Shown one piece after another: positions 55,087 through 62,651 of a DNA stretch of 62,651 nucleotides; the first letter of the stretch is position 1, and each line of letters starts with the position of its first letter. The stretch lies in NCBI GenBank assembly GCA_019456195.1, contig VRUK01000019.1, positions 1-62,651 of the forward strand, in the 5' to 3' direction. The position numbers and the translations under genes are program-made. This DNA comes from Planctomycetota bacterium. Its GTDB lineage: Bacteria; Planctomycetota; Phycisphaerae; Sedimentisphaerales; Anaerobacaceae. The notes beneath the pieces are model-generated. The model saw only the letters and a list, made by a program, of their open reading frames with translations. It searched no databases and was not told the origin of the DNA.

Positions 55087-55539
55087 TCAAGACGAGGGTG
55101 GCTCTTTGTATCGGCGAGTCGAATTGAAGCCTATAGTCGCGAAGATTGGTGGAATAAGCAATATAAGTGCCCATAGAACTATCTTTTCTATTCCTAAAAA
55201 ACACAGGAGGACCGCGACAGGCCCTCCAAGAAAGCCACCGCTTAAAGTTTCCAGAAACGAACCCGTTTCATTGCCTATCCTGCCGACAAGATAAACACCA
55301 AAGGTACTGCCAAGCACATACAACGGAGGAAAAACAAGAAGGAACATTGCCATAAAGCCGACCCCTGCATACTCACCTTTACCTTTACCAACAAGCACGA
55401 AGCCGGTCACATATGCGACCAGCAGTGCAACAACACAAAGTGCTGCACCAGCTAAGATTTCGCCGACGATTCTTCCGACACTTAGAGGCGGTTTCTGACG
55501 GTTTTGCTTTTTGTTTTCAATATTAACAGATTCAGACAT
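55087..55539 (-). CDS. truncated paralogue: membrane part only
   Basis: The first about 37 residues are nearly identical to the adjacent protein (MSESVNIENKKQNRQKPPLS then GRI.GEILAG), and the four hydrophobic segments align through 'PPIFATIGFNSTRRYKE'. It then ends at PPSS, whereas the neighbour continues for another ~245 aa. It is thus either a partial tandem duplication or a decayed copy. At 150 aa it could still make a small integral membrane protein. The genes are 36 bp apart. Confidence 0.65.
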   Translation of the reverse strand: MSESVNIENKKQNRQKPPLSVGRIVGEILAGAALCVVALLVAYVTGFVLVGKGKGEYAGVGFMAMFLLVFPPLYVLGSTFGVYLVGRIGNETGSFLETLSGGFLGGPVAVLLCFLGIEKIVLWALILLIPPIFATIGFNSTRRYKEPPSS

Positions 55540-56198
55540 GAATTCGTACCTTGTTAATCGTGTCTCGTGTTGATTTCACTCCCAGATGCCTCACGTCTTT
55601 AGGGGAGAGGATAATGAAAAGCTTGATAAGAGTCAAGCTTTTTAGTTTTGAATTTCGAGTGTTGAGTTTTGAGTTGGATTTGAGAGGTAAATTAACAGAG
55701 GGACGAGAGAGGGAATATCGAATATACAACAAGGAATGGAGAATATCGAAGGTAAGGGAAATTTATTGGATTAGAGGATTTAGAATTGGTTTTCCCCATC
55801 CACTTCATTCGCTTCGGTCATTTAGTGGCTGCCACCCGTCGTTGGGCTGTATTGATTTACTTATTATTAAATAGCCGCGAGGCTATGCACGCAATATTAT
55901 ATCTCTTATCTCGCTGCACTCTTCAGGATATCCATATCATGCCTTTAGTCGTATAGAATAAAAGAAAGGAAATTAAAAGGCAAAATGTAAAAAGCAAAAA
56001 AACAGTGTAAAAATCAGAATCTGGATTCCTGCTCCTTCGACTTTGCTCAGGACAGGTTTCGCAGGAATGACAAGGGACAGCATGGGCTAAAGTCCATCCT
56101 ACCGGCTGCGTTCCTAAGCAAATAAACGTATTTCATATTGTAAAGATTGAGATTGGCGCCCCCGACCCCCGGCAGAAAAGCAGGTAAGCACACCCGAA

Positions 56199-56378
56199 GG
56201 TAAACTCCAAAGCAAGTAGGCAGACATCGAGGGTAAACTCCAAAGCAAGAGAGCTAACATTCCCCTGTTATGAGTCAGGTGAGCAGTTCTTCCCCTGTTT
56301 CGTGTCAAGTTAGCAGCACCCGGGGATAAACTCGGATAAACTCAGGGTAAACTCTAAAGCAAGTTAGCTAACATCGAG
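56199..56378. repeat. imperfect 30-33-bp tandem repeat
   Basis: Units starting GGTAAACTC at 56199, 56232 and 56346 share GGTAAACTCCAAAGCAAG and a downstream AG(C)..ACAT. Between them are two adjacent 30-bp units (56261-56290, 56291-56320) starting TCCCCTGTT and carrying the same 'TCAAGTTAGCAG'-like half. No spacers of uniform length or unique content, so not CRISPR. Confidence 0.7.
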
Positions 56379-56773
56379 GACAAGCCCTTTCGGTTGATTG
56401 CGTTCCGTCTAAGGAAAGCCGGATTCTCAAGAATTGCTGGAAAGCACCAAACCATGCAAGGAGTTCTATCTATTTTACTCGATCCGGAGCTTGATATCCA
56501 CATCTTAGACAACGAGCACGTGGATCGGAACTCATTTCATTTCCACATTCCGGGCATTTTATCGACATTTCCTTCACTCTCTTAAAAAAGTCAACATTTA
56601 GGTTTCCTGAAAGCTACATTTCTATACTTACAATATGTATTATTTTTCGAGGAAATCAAAATGAAAAATCATAAAAAAATGCCCGAGATTGGAGAATTAG
56701 AGATTTTAAAATCAAAAGTTAAAAAGCAAAAAGATATCTTTCGTCTGAAGCTCAGGATGAAGAAGGGGAGAGG

Positions 56774-56803
56774 ATTGGAGATTAGAGATTAGAGATTAGA
56801 GAA
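56774..56803. repeat. heptamer tandem repeat (GATTAGA)n
   Basis: About four copies of a 7-bp unit GATTAGA/GATTGGA in direct succession within the gene-free region. Confidence 0.75.
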
Positions 56804-57291
56804 TTCAGCGTCGTTGGCTTTTCTTTTTAGACGTTAACAAATGTAATTTCGTGTGCCAGATCCCTCCACTTCGGTCGGGATGACAAGAATGAAGATTGCC
56901 GCTCTGCGATCGCAATGACCCCGTTAGAATCAAAGACATTCTAAGTAACGGGGCAAGCATTTCAATTTACTATTTGCTATTGAATATTGACTATTGGGAT
57001 TGACCCATGCTTCGCCAAGGCTTCGCAGGGTAGGGAGATTCAAATGGTTATTGATTATTTTGTTTGATGGCGGAGAAGGGGAGAATTACCATCCACTTCA
57101 CTCACTACAGTTCGCTCAGTGGCCGGCCACCTACGAAGAACTCAAAGCCAAATACTAAAATCTCTGTTGCTACATATTTTTTGAGGCACTCTGTTATACG
57201 ATGCTTCCAATTACTTTATTCCTTGCATATAATTAGTAGTCCTGTGATTTAGAAAATCCTAAATACATCTAATAGAATGAGGAACGACATT

Positions 57292-57993
57292 ATGAAAAAG
57301 CTCATCACCGTATCGGTCGTATTAATGGCCACTCTATCATGCAAATCTCTGCCTCAACGTCAATCGGTAAATCTTTTCAATGGCAGTGACTTAAGTGGAT
57401 GGCACGTCGATGTTCCCAAGATGGATAATGACCCAAGTGTGAAAAGCCCGTTCATTGTTCGTAACGGCTTGCTCGTCAGCCTGGGCAATCCAAATGGGCA
57501 CATCATTAGCGATGCGGTCTATCAGAACTACCGACTCGAGGTTCAATACCGTTTTGCCGCAAAGCCCGGGAACTGCGGTGTTCTTGTTCACGCCTCAACG
57601 CCGCGTGCTCTTTACGACATGTTCCCCAAATCTATTGAAGTACAAATGTTCCACAGGAATGCAGGTGACTTTTGGTGTATTGTCGAAGATATCAGTGTAC
57701 CGAACATGGAACAACGTCGTGGGCCCAAAGAGGAGTGGGGTATAATAGAGGGCAAGAAACGTCGAATTCTCAATCTGACGGAGACTTCCGAAAAACCGGC
57801 CGGCGAATGGAATACTATGGTTATCGAATGCTTCGGCAATTCCGTTATGGTTTGGGTGAATGGCGATCTTGTCAATCACGGCTTCGACTGTACTGCAAGA
57901 AAAGGCCAGATTGCTCTGCAGGCGGAAGATTCCGAAGTTGAATTTAGAAAAGTACAGTTGACTCCCATTACCAAATTCAGCGACGGGAATTAA
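57292..57993 (+). CDS. DUF1080 (3-keto-disaccharide hydrolase-like) lipoprotein
   Basis: The frame opens at 57277; ATG 57292 gives the better signal peptide (MKKLITVSVVLMATLSC, lipobox LSC) after GAGG. The body is a concanavalin-like DUF1080 domain: 'LFNGSDLSGWHVD', 'YRLEVQYRFAAKPGNCGVLV', 'IEVQMFHRNAGDFW', 'GEWNTMVIECFGNSVMVWVN' and a terminal 'GQIALQAEDSEVEFRKVQL'. DUF1080 proteins are abundant in Planctomycetota and some hydrolyse 3-keto-disaccharides. It is 18 bp ahead of a URO-D-family gene, suggesting one transcript. Confidence 0.85.
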   Translation: MKKLITVSVVLMATLSCKSLPQRQSVNLFNGSDLSGWHVDVPKMDNDPSVKSPFIVRNGLLVSLGNPNGHIISDAVYQNYRLEVQYRFAAKPGNCGVLVHASTPRALYDMFPKSIEVQMFHRNAGDFWCIVEDISVPNMEQRRGPKEEWGIIEGKKRRILNLTETSEKPAGEWNTMVIECFGNSVMVWVNGDLVNHGFDCTARKGQIALQAEDSEVEFRKVQLTPITKFSDGN

Positions 57994-58011
57994 GGATATA
58001 GCAGCAAAACA

Positions 58012-59097
58012 ATGAACGAACGCGAACGCTTTCTGCGATACATGCATTTTCAGCCTGTTGACCGAATTCCCCTGATGGAGATGGGCCTTTGGCCGGAAAC
58101 TATCGAGCGTTGGCACCATGAAGGACTTCCCAGGTAGGTCACATCTATTCGGCATCTGGAGGATTACCTGCGGCTGGACCGCAGCTTCAACGTAAACTGG
58201 CTTGAAATCAACCACGAAATATATCCGCCCTTTGAGGTGAAGGTACTCGAAGAAACAGAGGAAGAACAGGTCATATCCGATGCGAATGGAGTCATTTACC
58301 GCCAGCGCAAATCCCACAAGACCATTCCAAACTATATTCGATTCCCAATCGAGAATGAAGCAGACTATATGGGGCTTTTGCCTCGCCTGAACGGTTCGGA
58401 CCCTGGACGATATAGTGAGGATTTTGACGAGGACCTACGTTGGCGGCGAGAGCGGGGAGAGATCATTGGTGTGAATTTCAGAGGCTTCTTCGGTTTTCCA
58501 AGAAACTACATGGGACTGGAAAACTGGAGCATGGCATTTTACGATCAACCCCGGTTGGTGAGACGGATTATCACTGACAGGCTGCAATTCGGAAAAGATT
58601 TGCTGAAGCGTGTATTGTCGAGCGGCTATCTGGATTTCGTTCAGATTTGGGAAGATATGGCGTACAAGACTGCACCAATGATTTCCCCCAAGCTTGTTCG
58701 TGATTACATGCTCCCGGCATACAAGGAGTTAGTATCTTATTTACGAGCCGGCGGCGTTAAACTCATAATGGTAGATACCGATGGGCGAGGGAACGACCTG
58801 CTGCCGATTTTTCTTGAAGCCGGCATAGATGGTATGCACCCCTGTGAGATAGCGGCCGGCTGCGATCCTGTACTTCTCAGGCAAAAGCACCCGAACTGTA
58901 CGTTGATAGGTGGATTGGACAAGCGTGCCATTGCCAGCGGACGCGAAGGAGTTGAGTCTGAGTTAAGGCGGGTGCAGCCTGTGTTGGAACAAGGCGCGTA
59001 TATCCCCATGCTGGACCATTTTGTTCCCCCCGACATTTCTTATCAGATATATCTGTACTATGTTAAACGGCGGCGAGAACTGCTGAATCGTCCATAG
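58012..59097 (+). pseudogene. URO-D-family (uroporphyrinogen decarboxylase-like) gene interrupted by an in-frame TAG
   Basis: From ATG 58012 the frame reads MNERERFLRYMHFQPVDRIP, the standard URO-D-family opening, through 'GLWPETIERWHHEGLPR'. A TAG follows at 58135-58137 (codon 42), then without any frame change 'VTSIRHLEDYLRLDRSF' to a normal end at 59097. The 361-codon total is typical. The downstream part contains 'FRGFFGFPRNYMGLENW', 'LDFVQIWEDMAYK' and 'LIGGLDKRAIASG'. Related proteins are methyltransferase-like or decarboxylase-like enzymes often found near sugar genes in Planctomycetota. The interior GTG at 58237 lacks a ribosome site. Nonsense mutation, readthrough or sequence error are all possible. 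Confidence 0.8.
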
Positions 59098-59182
59098 GGA
59101 CAAAGCTGAATTCGGTCACAGGCATCTGTAGAAAAAACAACGAAAAATGGGCTAAAGCCGGATGCTGGAAAATCGAGAATTG

Positions 59183-59212
59183 CCATCCACTTCGCTCATC
59201 ATTCGGCTCCGC
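59183..59212. repeat. CCATCCACTTC dispersed repeat copy
   Basis: GAGAATTGCCATCCACTTCG (59176 onward) matches 57081-57100 with one to two substitutions, and continues with CTCA and CGGCTCCGC-type sequence. Related copy at 55796. Confidence 0.6.
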
Positions 59213-59250
59213 TTCCTTCGGCAAGCTCAGTAGAGGCAGGGCAGGCTTCG

Positions 59251-59781
59251 CTAAGGTTGAGCAGCTACTACGGCCGGTATTTTTTTGTAGAGGTCGTTCA
59301 TTAATTGAATCGCAGCATCTTTAGCGATGAATTCTTCGTACTTCCGGGTTGATACCGTATCACGATAGTCAGTGCCAGGTTCAAAACGACCTTTCACTAT
59401 TCTATTTGTGACGGTTTGGATAACTGTTTTATTGTAATTATCAGAAACCTCACAATACAATCTGTAAGAGGCCTTCTGAAAACCCATATCTATCTCAGAA
59501 TCAAGATCGAGCCTGGTAATAATATAATCAGCATTTGCGTGAGGGCCGATTTTTCCTTTACTATTCTGTTTCAAGAAATTATACAGTCTTTGTGAGGGAC
59601 AGGTATTTTCATCCAAGCGTATCTGAGGAAAACCCGGAGGCTCCCTCTCAATTTGTGTTAACGGCGAGGAAGGTGCGGGGGAACATCCCGATAACTGCAC
59701 TAAAACCAACGAAACTGTGATTAATAATATTTTAGTTTGTCGATCAGTTTTAGCTTCATTATTTCTAATCTTACTTGCCAT
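59251..59781 (-). CDS. lipoprotein of unknown function
   Basis: A 176 aa protein: N-terminal stretch, hydrophobic segment ILLITVSLVLVQLSGC with lipobox LSGC (Cys about 33), then a soluble domain of about 140 aa with mixed alpha/beta character ('ADYIITRLDLDSEID', 'RKYEEFIAKDAAIQLMNDLY'). It has a general LpoB/curli-assembly-like look, but I cannot assign a family. It sits alone between gene-free stretches on the minus strand. Confidence 0.6.
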   Translation of the reverse strand: MASKIRNNEAKTDRQTKILLITVSLVLVQLSGCSPAPSSPLTQIEREPPGFPQIRLDENTCPSQRLYNFLKQNSKGKIGPHANADYIITRLDLDSEIDMGFQKASYRLYCEVSDNYNKTVIQTVTNRIVKGRFEPGTDYRDTVSTRKYEEFIAKDAAIQLMNDLYKKIPAVVAAQP

Positions 59782-60177
59782 AATGTTTCCTTTCAGACGT
59801 TGTTATCGGTATAACCGACCATCAGATTAAGAAAGAAAAACAAAAGGACCTTTATACAGCCCGCCGGGGCGGTTTATAAAAACCGGCATATCTATATCCC
59901 CCATGCAAACCAATAACAGAAACACCCCAAAAAAGAAGTTTTAAACTTTCTTTATGGCTTTGATTGTTGCAATTATCGGTTGTCCAATGGTAGGATATAG
60001 GAGGGAGTTTGTTTGTAACCTTGTTGTGTTTGGAATTTATAAAGATACTGTATAGTCAGTGATTAAAAGAAAACCGATTATCAAAAACAACAAATAACAT
60101 AAGTAAAATAAAGCAGTAAATATAGTAGATTATAGTAATCTCTTTAATCCTTCCCCGCTTTTTCATAAAAAAGATAG
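59782..60177. other. 396-bp intergenic region, nothing identified
   Basis: No gene. Weak palindromes only: TCGGTATAACCGA (about 59804-59816) and AAGAAGTTT/AAACTTTCTT (about 59933-59952). No confident terminator for comM on the minus strand was seen. Confidence 0.4.
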
Positions 60178-61707
60178 TTATAATTTTCTGTCTAATCTTC
60201 GGTAGCTTACGGCTTCTGCGATGTGTTCTGGCTGGATATTTTCTTCGGCGCAGAGGTCTGCTATTGTTCGGGCTACTTTGCAGACTTTATCGTGGGCGCG
60301 GGCGCTTAGGCCGAACTCTATCATTGCCTGTTTGAGGATAAGCTCACCGGCCGCATCGAGGGTGCAGAATTTCTCGACCTGTTTATGGCTCATTCTCGCG
60401 TTGGTCAAAATGGCTCCATTTCCGAAACGCCCGGCCTGAATGCCTCTTGCGGTGATAACATTTTGTCTCATCGCAGCGGAGTCGAGGCGGCCCGCTTTGG
60501 AGCGGAGCTTTCTGAAACTTATGGCGGGGACATCAATATGAATATCAATCCTGTCCACCAGCGGCCCGGATACTTTTGACATATAGCGCGCAATTTTGCC
60601 CGGGGTGCACTGACATCTTCTCGAATCGCTTCCGAAATAGCCGCATGGGCAGGGATTCATCGCGGCGATGAGCATAAAGCGGGCGGGAAAACGGATGGTC
60701 TTTTTCGCGCGCGATACGATAACAAAACCATCTTCGAGCGGCTGGCGAATCATCTCAAGGACATGGCGCGGAAATTCGACGAATTCATCCAGAAACAAAA
60801 GCCCGAAATGGGCTAACGACAATTCTCCGGGGCGGGGCATCGTTCCGCCACCTATCAGGGCCGGGCCGCTCGCCGTGTGGTGCGGCATTCGCATCGGGCG
60901 GGTTGCCAGTAGGGACTTGTTCTTACCCAGCAGGCCGACCGAGGAATATACGCGGGTTGTCTCAAGAGATTCCTCCAGGCTCAAAGGCGGCAGAATCGTC
61001 ACCAGTCTCTGGGCCAGCATAGTCTTTCCCGCGCCGGGGGGGCCTATCATCATTATGTTATGGCCGCCAGCAGCGGCGATTGTCAGTGCCCGCTTGACGT
61101 TTTCCTGGCCTTTGACATCTGAAAAATCAACCTCGTAATTCGACGATACGTTAAAAAGCTCATCGATATCAACGGTGGTTGTCTCCAATTCCAACTGCCC
61201 TGAAAGAAAACCCGCCGCCTGAGCGAGCGAGCCGACGCCGAAGACCTCGATATCGGCGACCACTGCGGCTTCCTGGGCATTTTCCAGAGGGACTATCATT
61301 TGGTTAAAGCCGTCCGAAGCGGCGGTCATCGCCATAGACAATACGCCGTTGACGGGCCTTACCCTGCCGTCCAGAGCCAATTCGCCTACGATAATGGTAT
61401 TATTAAGAGCCGAACTTAACACGGCACCCTGGCCGATGAGCATCCCTAAAGCAATGGGCAAGTCGAAGGCTGGTCCGGCCTTTTTCACATCAGCGGGGGC
61501 CAGATTTATTAACGATGCGGTTTTGGGATGGCTGTAGCCGCTGTTGATAATTGCGCTTCTGACCCTCTCGATACTTTCTTTGACCGCGGCATCTGGCAGG
61601 CCCACAATAATAGACTTCTCAAAGCCGCCCCGCGCAATGTCAACCTCGACCTCGCAGACTATCCCTTCGATACCTTCAAGTGTAACGCTATGCAATCTCG
61701 CTAACAT
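60178..61707 (-). CDS. comM: YifB/ComM-family Mg-chelatase-like AAA+ ATPase
   Basis: The frame extends to 61770, but ATG 61707 (MLARLHSVTLEGIEGIVCEV) matches the usual family start and has an AAGAGG SD. About 510 aa. N-terminal Lon-like S5-fold domain ('IIVGLPDAAVKESIERVRSA', 'LAPADVKKAGPAFDLPIALG'), AAA+ core with Walker A GPPGAGKT (about 220), Walker B GLLFLDEFVEF, a Cys-rich 'NPCPCGYFG...RCQC' insertion and the C-terminal Mg-chelatase helical domain. ComM helicases promote branch migration during integration of transformed DNA. Downstream of the transporter gene on the minus strand. Confidence 0.92.
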   Translation of the reverse strand: MLARLHSVTLEGIEGIVCEVEVDIARGGFEKSIIVGLPDAAVKESIERVRSAIINSGYSHPKTASLINLAPADVKKAGPAFDLPIALGMLIGQGAVLSSALNNTIIVGELALDGRVRPVNGVLSMAMTAASDGFNQMIVPLENAQEAAVVADIEVFGVGSLAQAAGFLSGQLELETTTVDIDELFNVSSNYEVDFSDVKGQENVKRALTIAAAGGHNIMMIGPPGAGKTMLAQRLVTILPPLSLEESLETTRVYSSVGLLGKNKSLLATRPMRMPHHTASGPALIGGGTMPRPGELSLAHFGLLFLDEFVEFPRHVLEMIRQPLEDGFVIVSRAKKTIRFPARFMLIAAMNPCPCGYFGSDSRRCQCTPGKIARYMSKVSGPLVDRIDIHIDVPAISFRKLRSKAGRLDSAAMRQNVITARGIQAGRFGNGAILTNARMSHKQVEKFCTLDAAGELILKQAMIEFGLSARAHDKVCKVARTIADLCAEENIQPEHIAEAVSYRRLDRKL

Positions 61708-61822
61708 ACTTTTTCCTCTTTCTTTAACATTGGAAAAAGTAATTTTAAGAGGTCTGCGGGATTGCTGCAAGAAATTTTAAATCTTTCTTATCCCGCGTTT
61801 CTTCTGAAAAACCGGCCGGAAC

Positions 61823-62536
61823 TCACAAACCCAGAAACTGAATTGCCAAACCGCAAAGGACGATAGTGGCACCCGCTATAACGTGAGTAAAACGCTGCAC
61901 TTTGGCCAAAGGCAGGAAATTCACGCCCGAACTTGCAAGAAGAACCGCCCCTAACATAGTAGCAATAGTTGCCGTGCCGAACACGAGGACGACCAGCAGC
62001 ACGCCGAAGAAACCTATTTTCGCAGCCGGATACATAAGTATTGGAATCAAAGGCTCGCACGGCCCAAAAACAAAAATGGCAAAAAGCGCCCAAGGGGTTA
62101 TGCTCGAACCGCTTGCTGAGTTGTGGATATGACCGTGCTCGGAGTGATGGCCGTGCGGGTGCTCATGTTCACTGGCGCCGGTGTGAATGTGGGTATGTAC
62201 ATGGGGCTTGTTCTTATATGCCCTGCGCAATCCCCAGACAAGATATGCCAGCCCGAAAGCGATAAGCAGCCAGGCCGCTACGTTGCCGCGGGATGATTCG
62301 ATAATCTCCAGCTTTTTTACCGCAAGGCCCATCGATACGCCTATCATACCGAGAATAATCGAACTTGCGATATGTCCGAGGCCGCACAGAAATGTTATGA
62401 CAATGGTTTTGGTTCGTGACCATTTTCGTGCCCACGACATCATTATAAAAGGCAGATAGTGGTCCGGACCCAGTAGAGTATGCAGAAAACCGATGGATGC
62501 GGCGGTAATAACAAGGGCACTTAGTTCAGCGTTCAT
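61823..62536 (-). CDS. NicO/UreH-like membrane transporter with His-rich loop
   Basis: A 237 aa protein with about six membrane segments. The first holds 'FLHTLLGPDHYLPF', the H...DH motif of NicO/UreH-type metal transporters. The central cytoplasmic loop is His-rich ('HVHTHIHTGASEHEHPHGHH'), consistent with nickel or cobalt binding. The second half carries 'FGPCEPLIPILMYPA', also typical of the UreH/DsbD-TM/TauE-like superfamily. Substrate Ni2+ or Co2+ is an inference. The SD (GAGGAG) is well placed. No metal enzyme is next to it in the window. Confidence 0.75.
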   Translation of the reverse strand: MNAELSALVITAASIGFLHTLLGPDHYLPFIMMSWARKWSRTKTIVITFLCGLGHIASSIILGMIGVSMGLAVKKLEIIESSRGNVAAWLLIAFGLAYLVWGLRRAYKNKPHVHTHIHTGASEHEHPHGHHSEHGHIHNSASGSSITPWALFAIFVFGPCEPLIPILMYPAAKIGFFGVLLVVLVFGTATIATMLGAVLLASSGVNFLPLAKVQRFTHVIAGATIVLCGLAIQFLGL

Positions 62537-62651
62537 AACCGGCTCCTCAAAAAGAATGAAGATTCATTGCCTAACTGTACTGTATGATTTCATTTTCGTT
62601 CTGTAACCCTTAGTGGAGCCAATAAGTTATGTCGTTTGTAATGATGAAAGC
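62537..62651. other. window end, no gene seen
   Basis: 115 bp upstream of the transporter gene; probably holds its promoter, but no convincing -35/-10 pair is visible. Confidence 0.4.

Larger units (their letters stand above)
55540..57291. repeat. 1.75-kb gene-free region with several repeat types
   Basis: No gene is convincing; short open frames here have no family resemblance and poor start signals. Contents: a CCATCCACTTC repeat copy at 55796-55830 and another at 57089-57131, an imperfect 30-33-bp tandem repeat at 56199-56378, and heptamer repeats at 56774-56803. TTCCGTCTAAGGAAAGCCGG near 56403 resembles TTCCGTCCACGGAAGGCCGG near 52332. Confidence 0.7.

Noticed and set aside
55551..55874. 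107-codon open frame on the plus strand
   Set aside because: Overlaps repeat sequence (CCATCCACTTC) and the 5' side of the minus-strand membrane gene; no family resemblance.
56114..56308. 64-codon open frame on the minus strand with repeated peptide
   Set aside because: It is simply the translation of the tandem DNA repeat; no start signal.
56199..56378. CRISPR array
   Set aside because: Unit lengths vary, units adjoin without unique spacers, and no cas gene is present.
56394..56585. 63-codon frame on the plus strand
   Set aside because: No recognisable family or ribosome site; lies in a repeat-rich gene-free region.
58135..58137. Pyrrolysine codon
   Set aside because: The family is URO-D-type, not a known pyrrolysine methyltransferase family, and no pyl genes are in the window.

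Overview
The window looks like a chromosomal segment of a moderately AT-rich, Gram-negative, probably anaerobic member of the Planctomycetota, most likely class Phycisphaerae. This is inferred from gene content, not from a marker gene. Pointers are large secreted proteins with dockerin-type repeats and beta-helix, kelch or PKD modules, a single-chain pyruvate:ferredoxin oxidoreductase, a DUF1080 lipoprotein, many lipoproteins, and an exosortase-type polysaccharide cluster. I saw no rRNA, tRNA, transposase or CRISPR array.

Layout. 1-6.5 kb: 3' part of a giant secreted beta-helix/dockerin/Fn3-like protein, truncated by the window edge. 6.6-9.3 kb: shikimate genes aroA-aroC (minus). 9.4-12.6 kb: two secreted dockerin proteins, a metallophosphoesterase that appears to start at ATT and a subtilase-like protein lacking the usual catalytic Asp. 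12.8-18.0 kb: pyrimidine operon pyrR-pyrB-(kelch)-pyrC followed by a NYN-domain protein and a zinc-ribbon protein. 18.1-20.7 kb: secreted subtilase with three PKD domains. 21.1-25.6 kb: nifJ-type PFOR and a lipoprotein. 26.2-38.8 kb: exopolysaccharide/exosortase cluster: Wza-like export lipoprotein, terminator, exosortase, EpsI-like protein, giant TPR protein, Wzz/BY-kinase-like protein whose P-loop lysine is Asn, and a sugar-nucleotide epimerase. 38.9-43.3 kb (minus): LRR protein, a decayed hicB-hicA pair between direct repeats, PEGA lipoprotein, Ycf46-like AAA+ ATPase, VOC protein. 43.5-51.9 kb: trkH-trkA potassium uptake, a structured leader and pheT, a 6S RNA gene with a strong promoter and terminator, alpha-glucan phosphorylase, and a PtsN-like EIIA. 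51.9-59.8 kb: gene-poor accessory stretch with repeats, lineage-specific lipoproteins, a duplicated membrane protein, and a DUF1080/URO-D pair in which the URO-D gene carries an in-frame amber codon. 60.2-62.5 kb: comM/yifB and a His-rich NicO/UreH-like transporter.

How the genes work together. Housekeeping blocks (shikimate, pyrimidine, PFOR, K+ uptake, Phe-tRNA synthetase, glycogen phosphorolysis) are interleaved with a secretion/envelope programme. The exosortase cluster should build and export a polysaccharide and process cognate C-terminally tagged proteins, but none of those substrates is encoded here. The best candidates for something new are the exosortase cluster with its apparent pseudo-kinase and its enlarged, internally duplicated export lipoprotein, the glycine/collagen-like insertions in the beta-helix protein, the duplicated membrane-anchored DUF2971-like proteins, the structured leader before pheT, and several broken or recoded genes (hicA frameshift, URO-D amber, ATT start).
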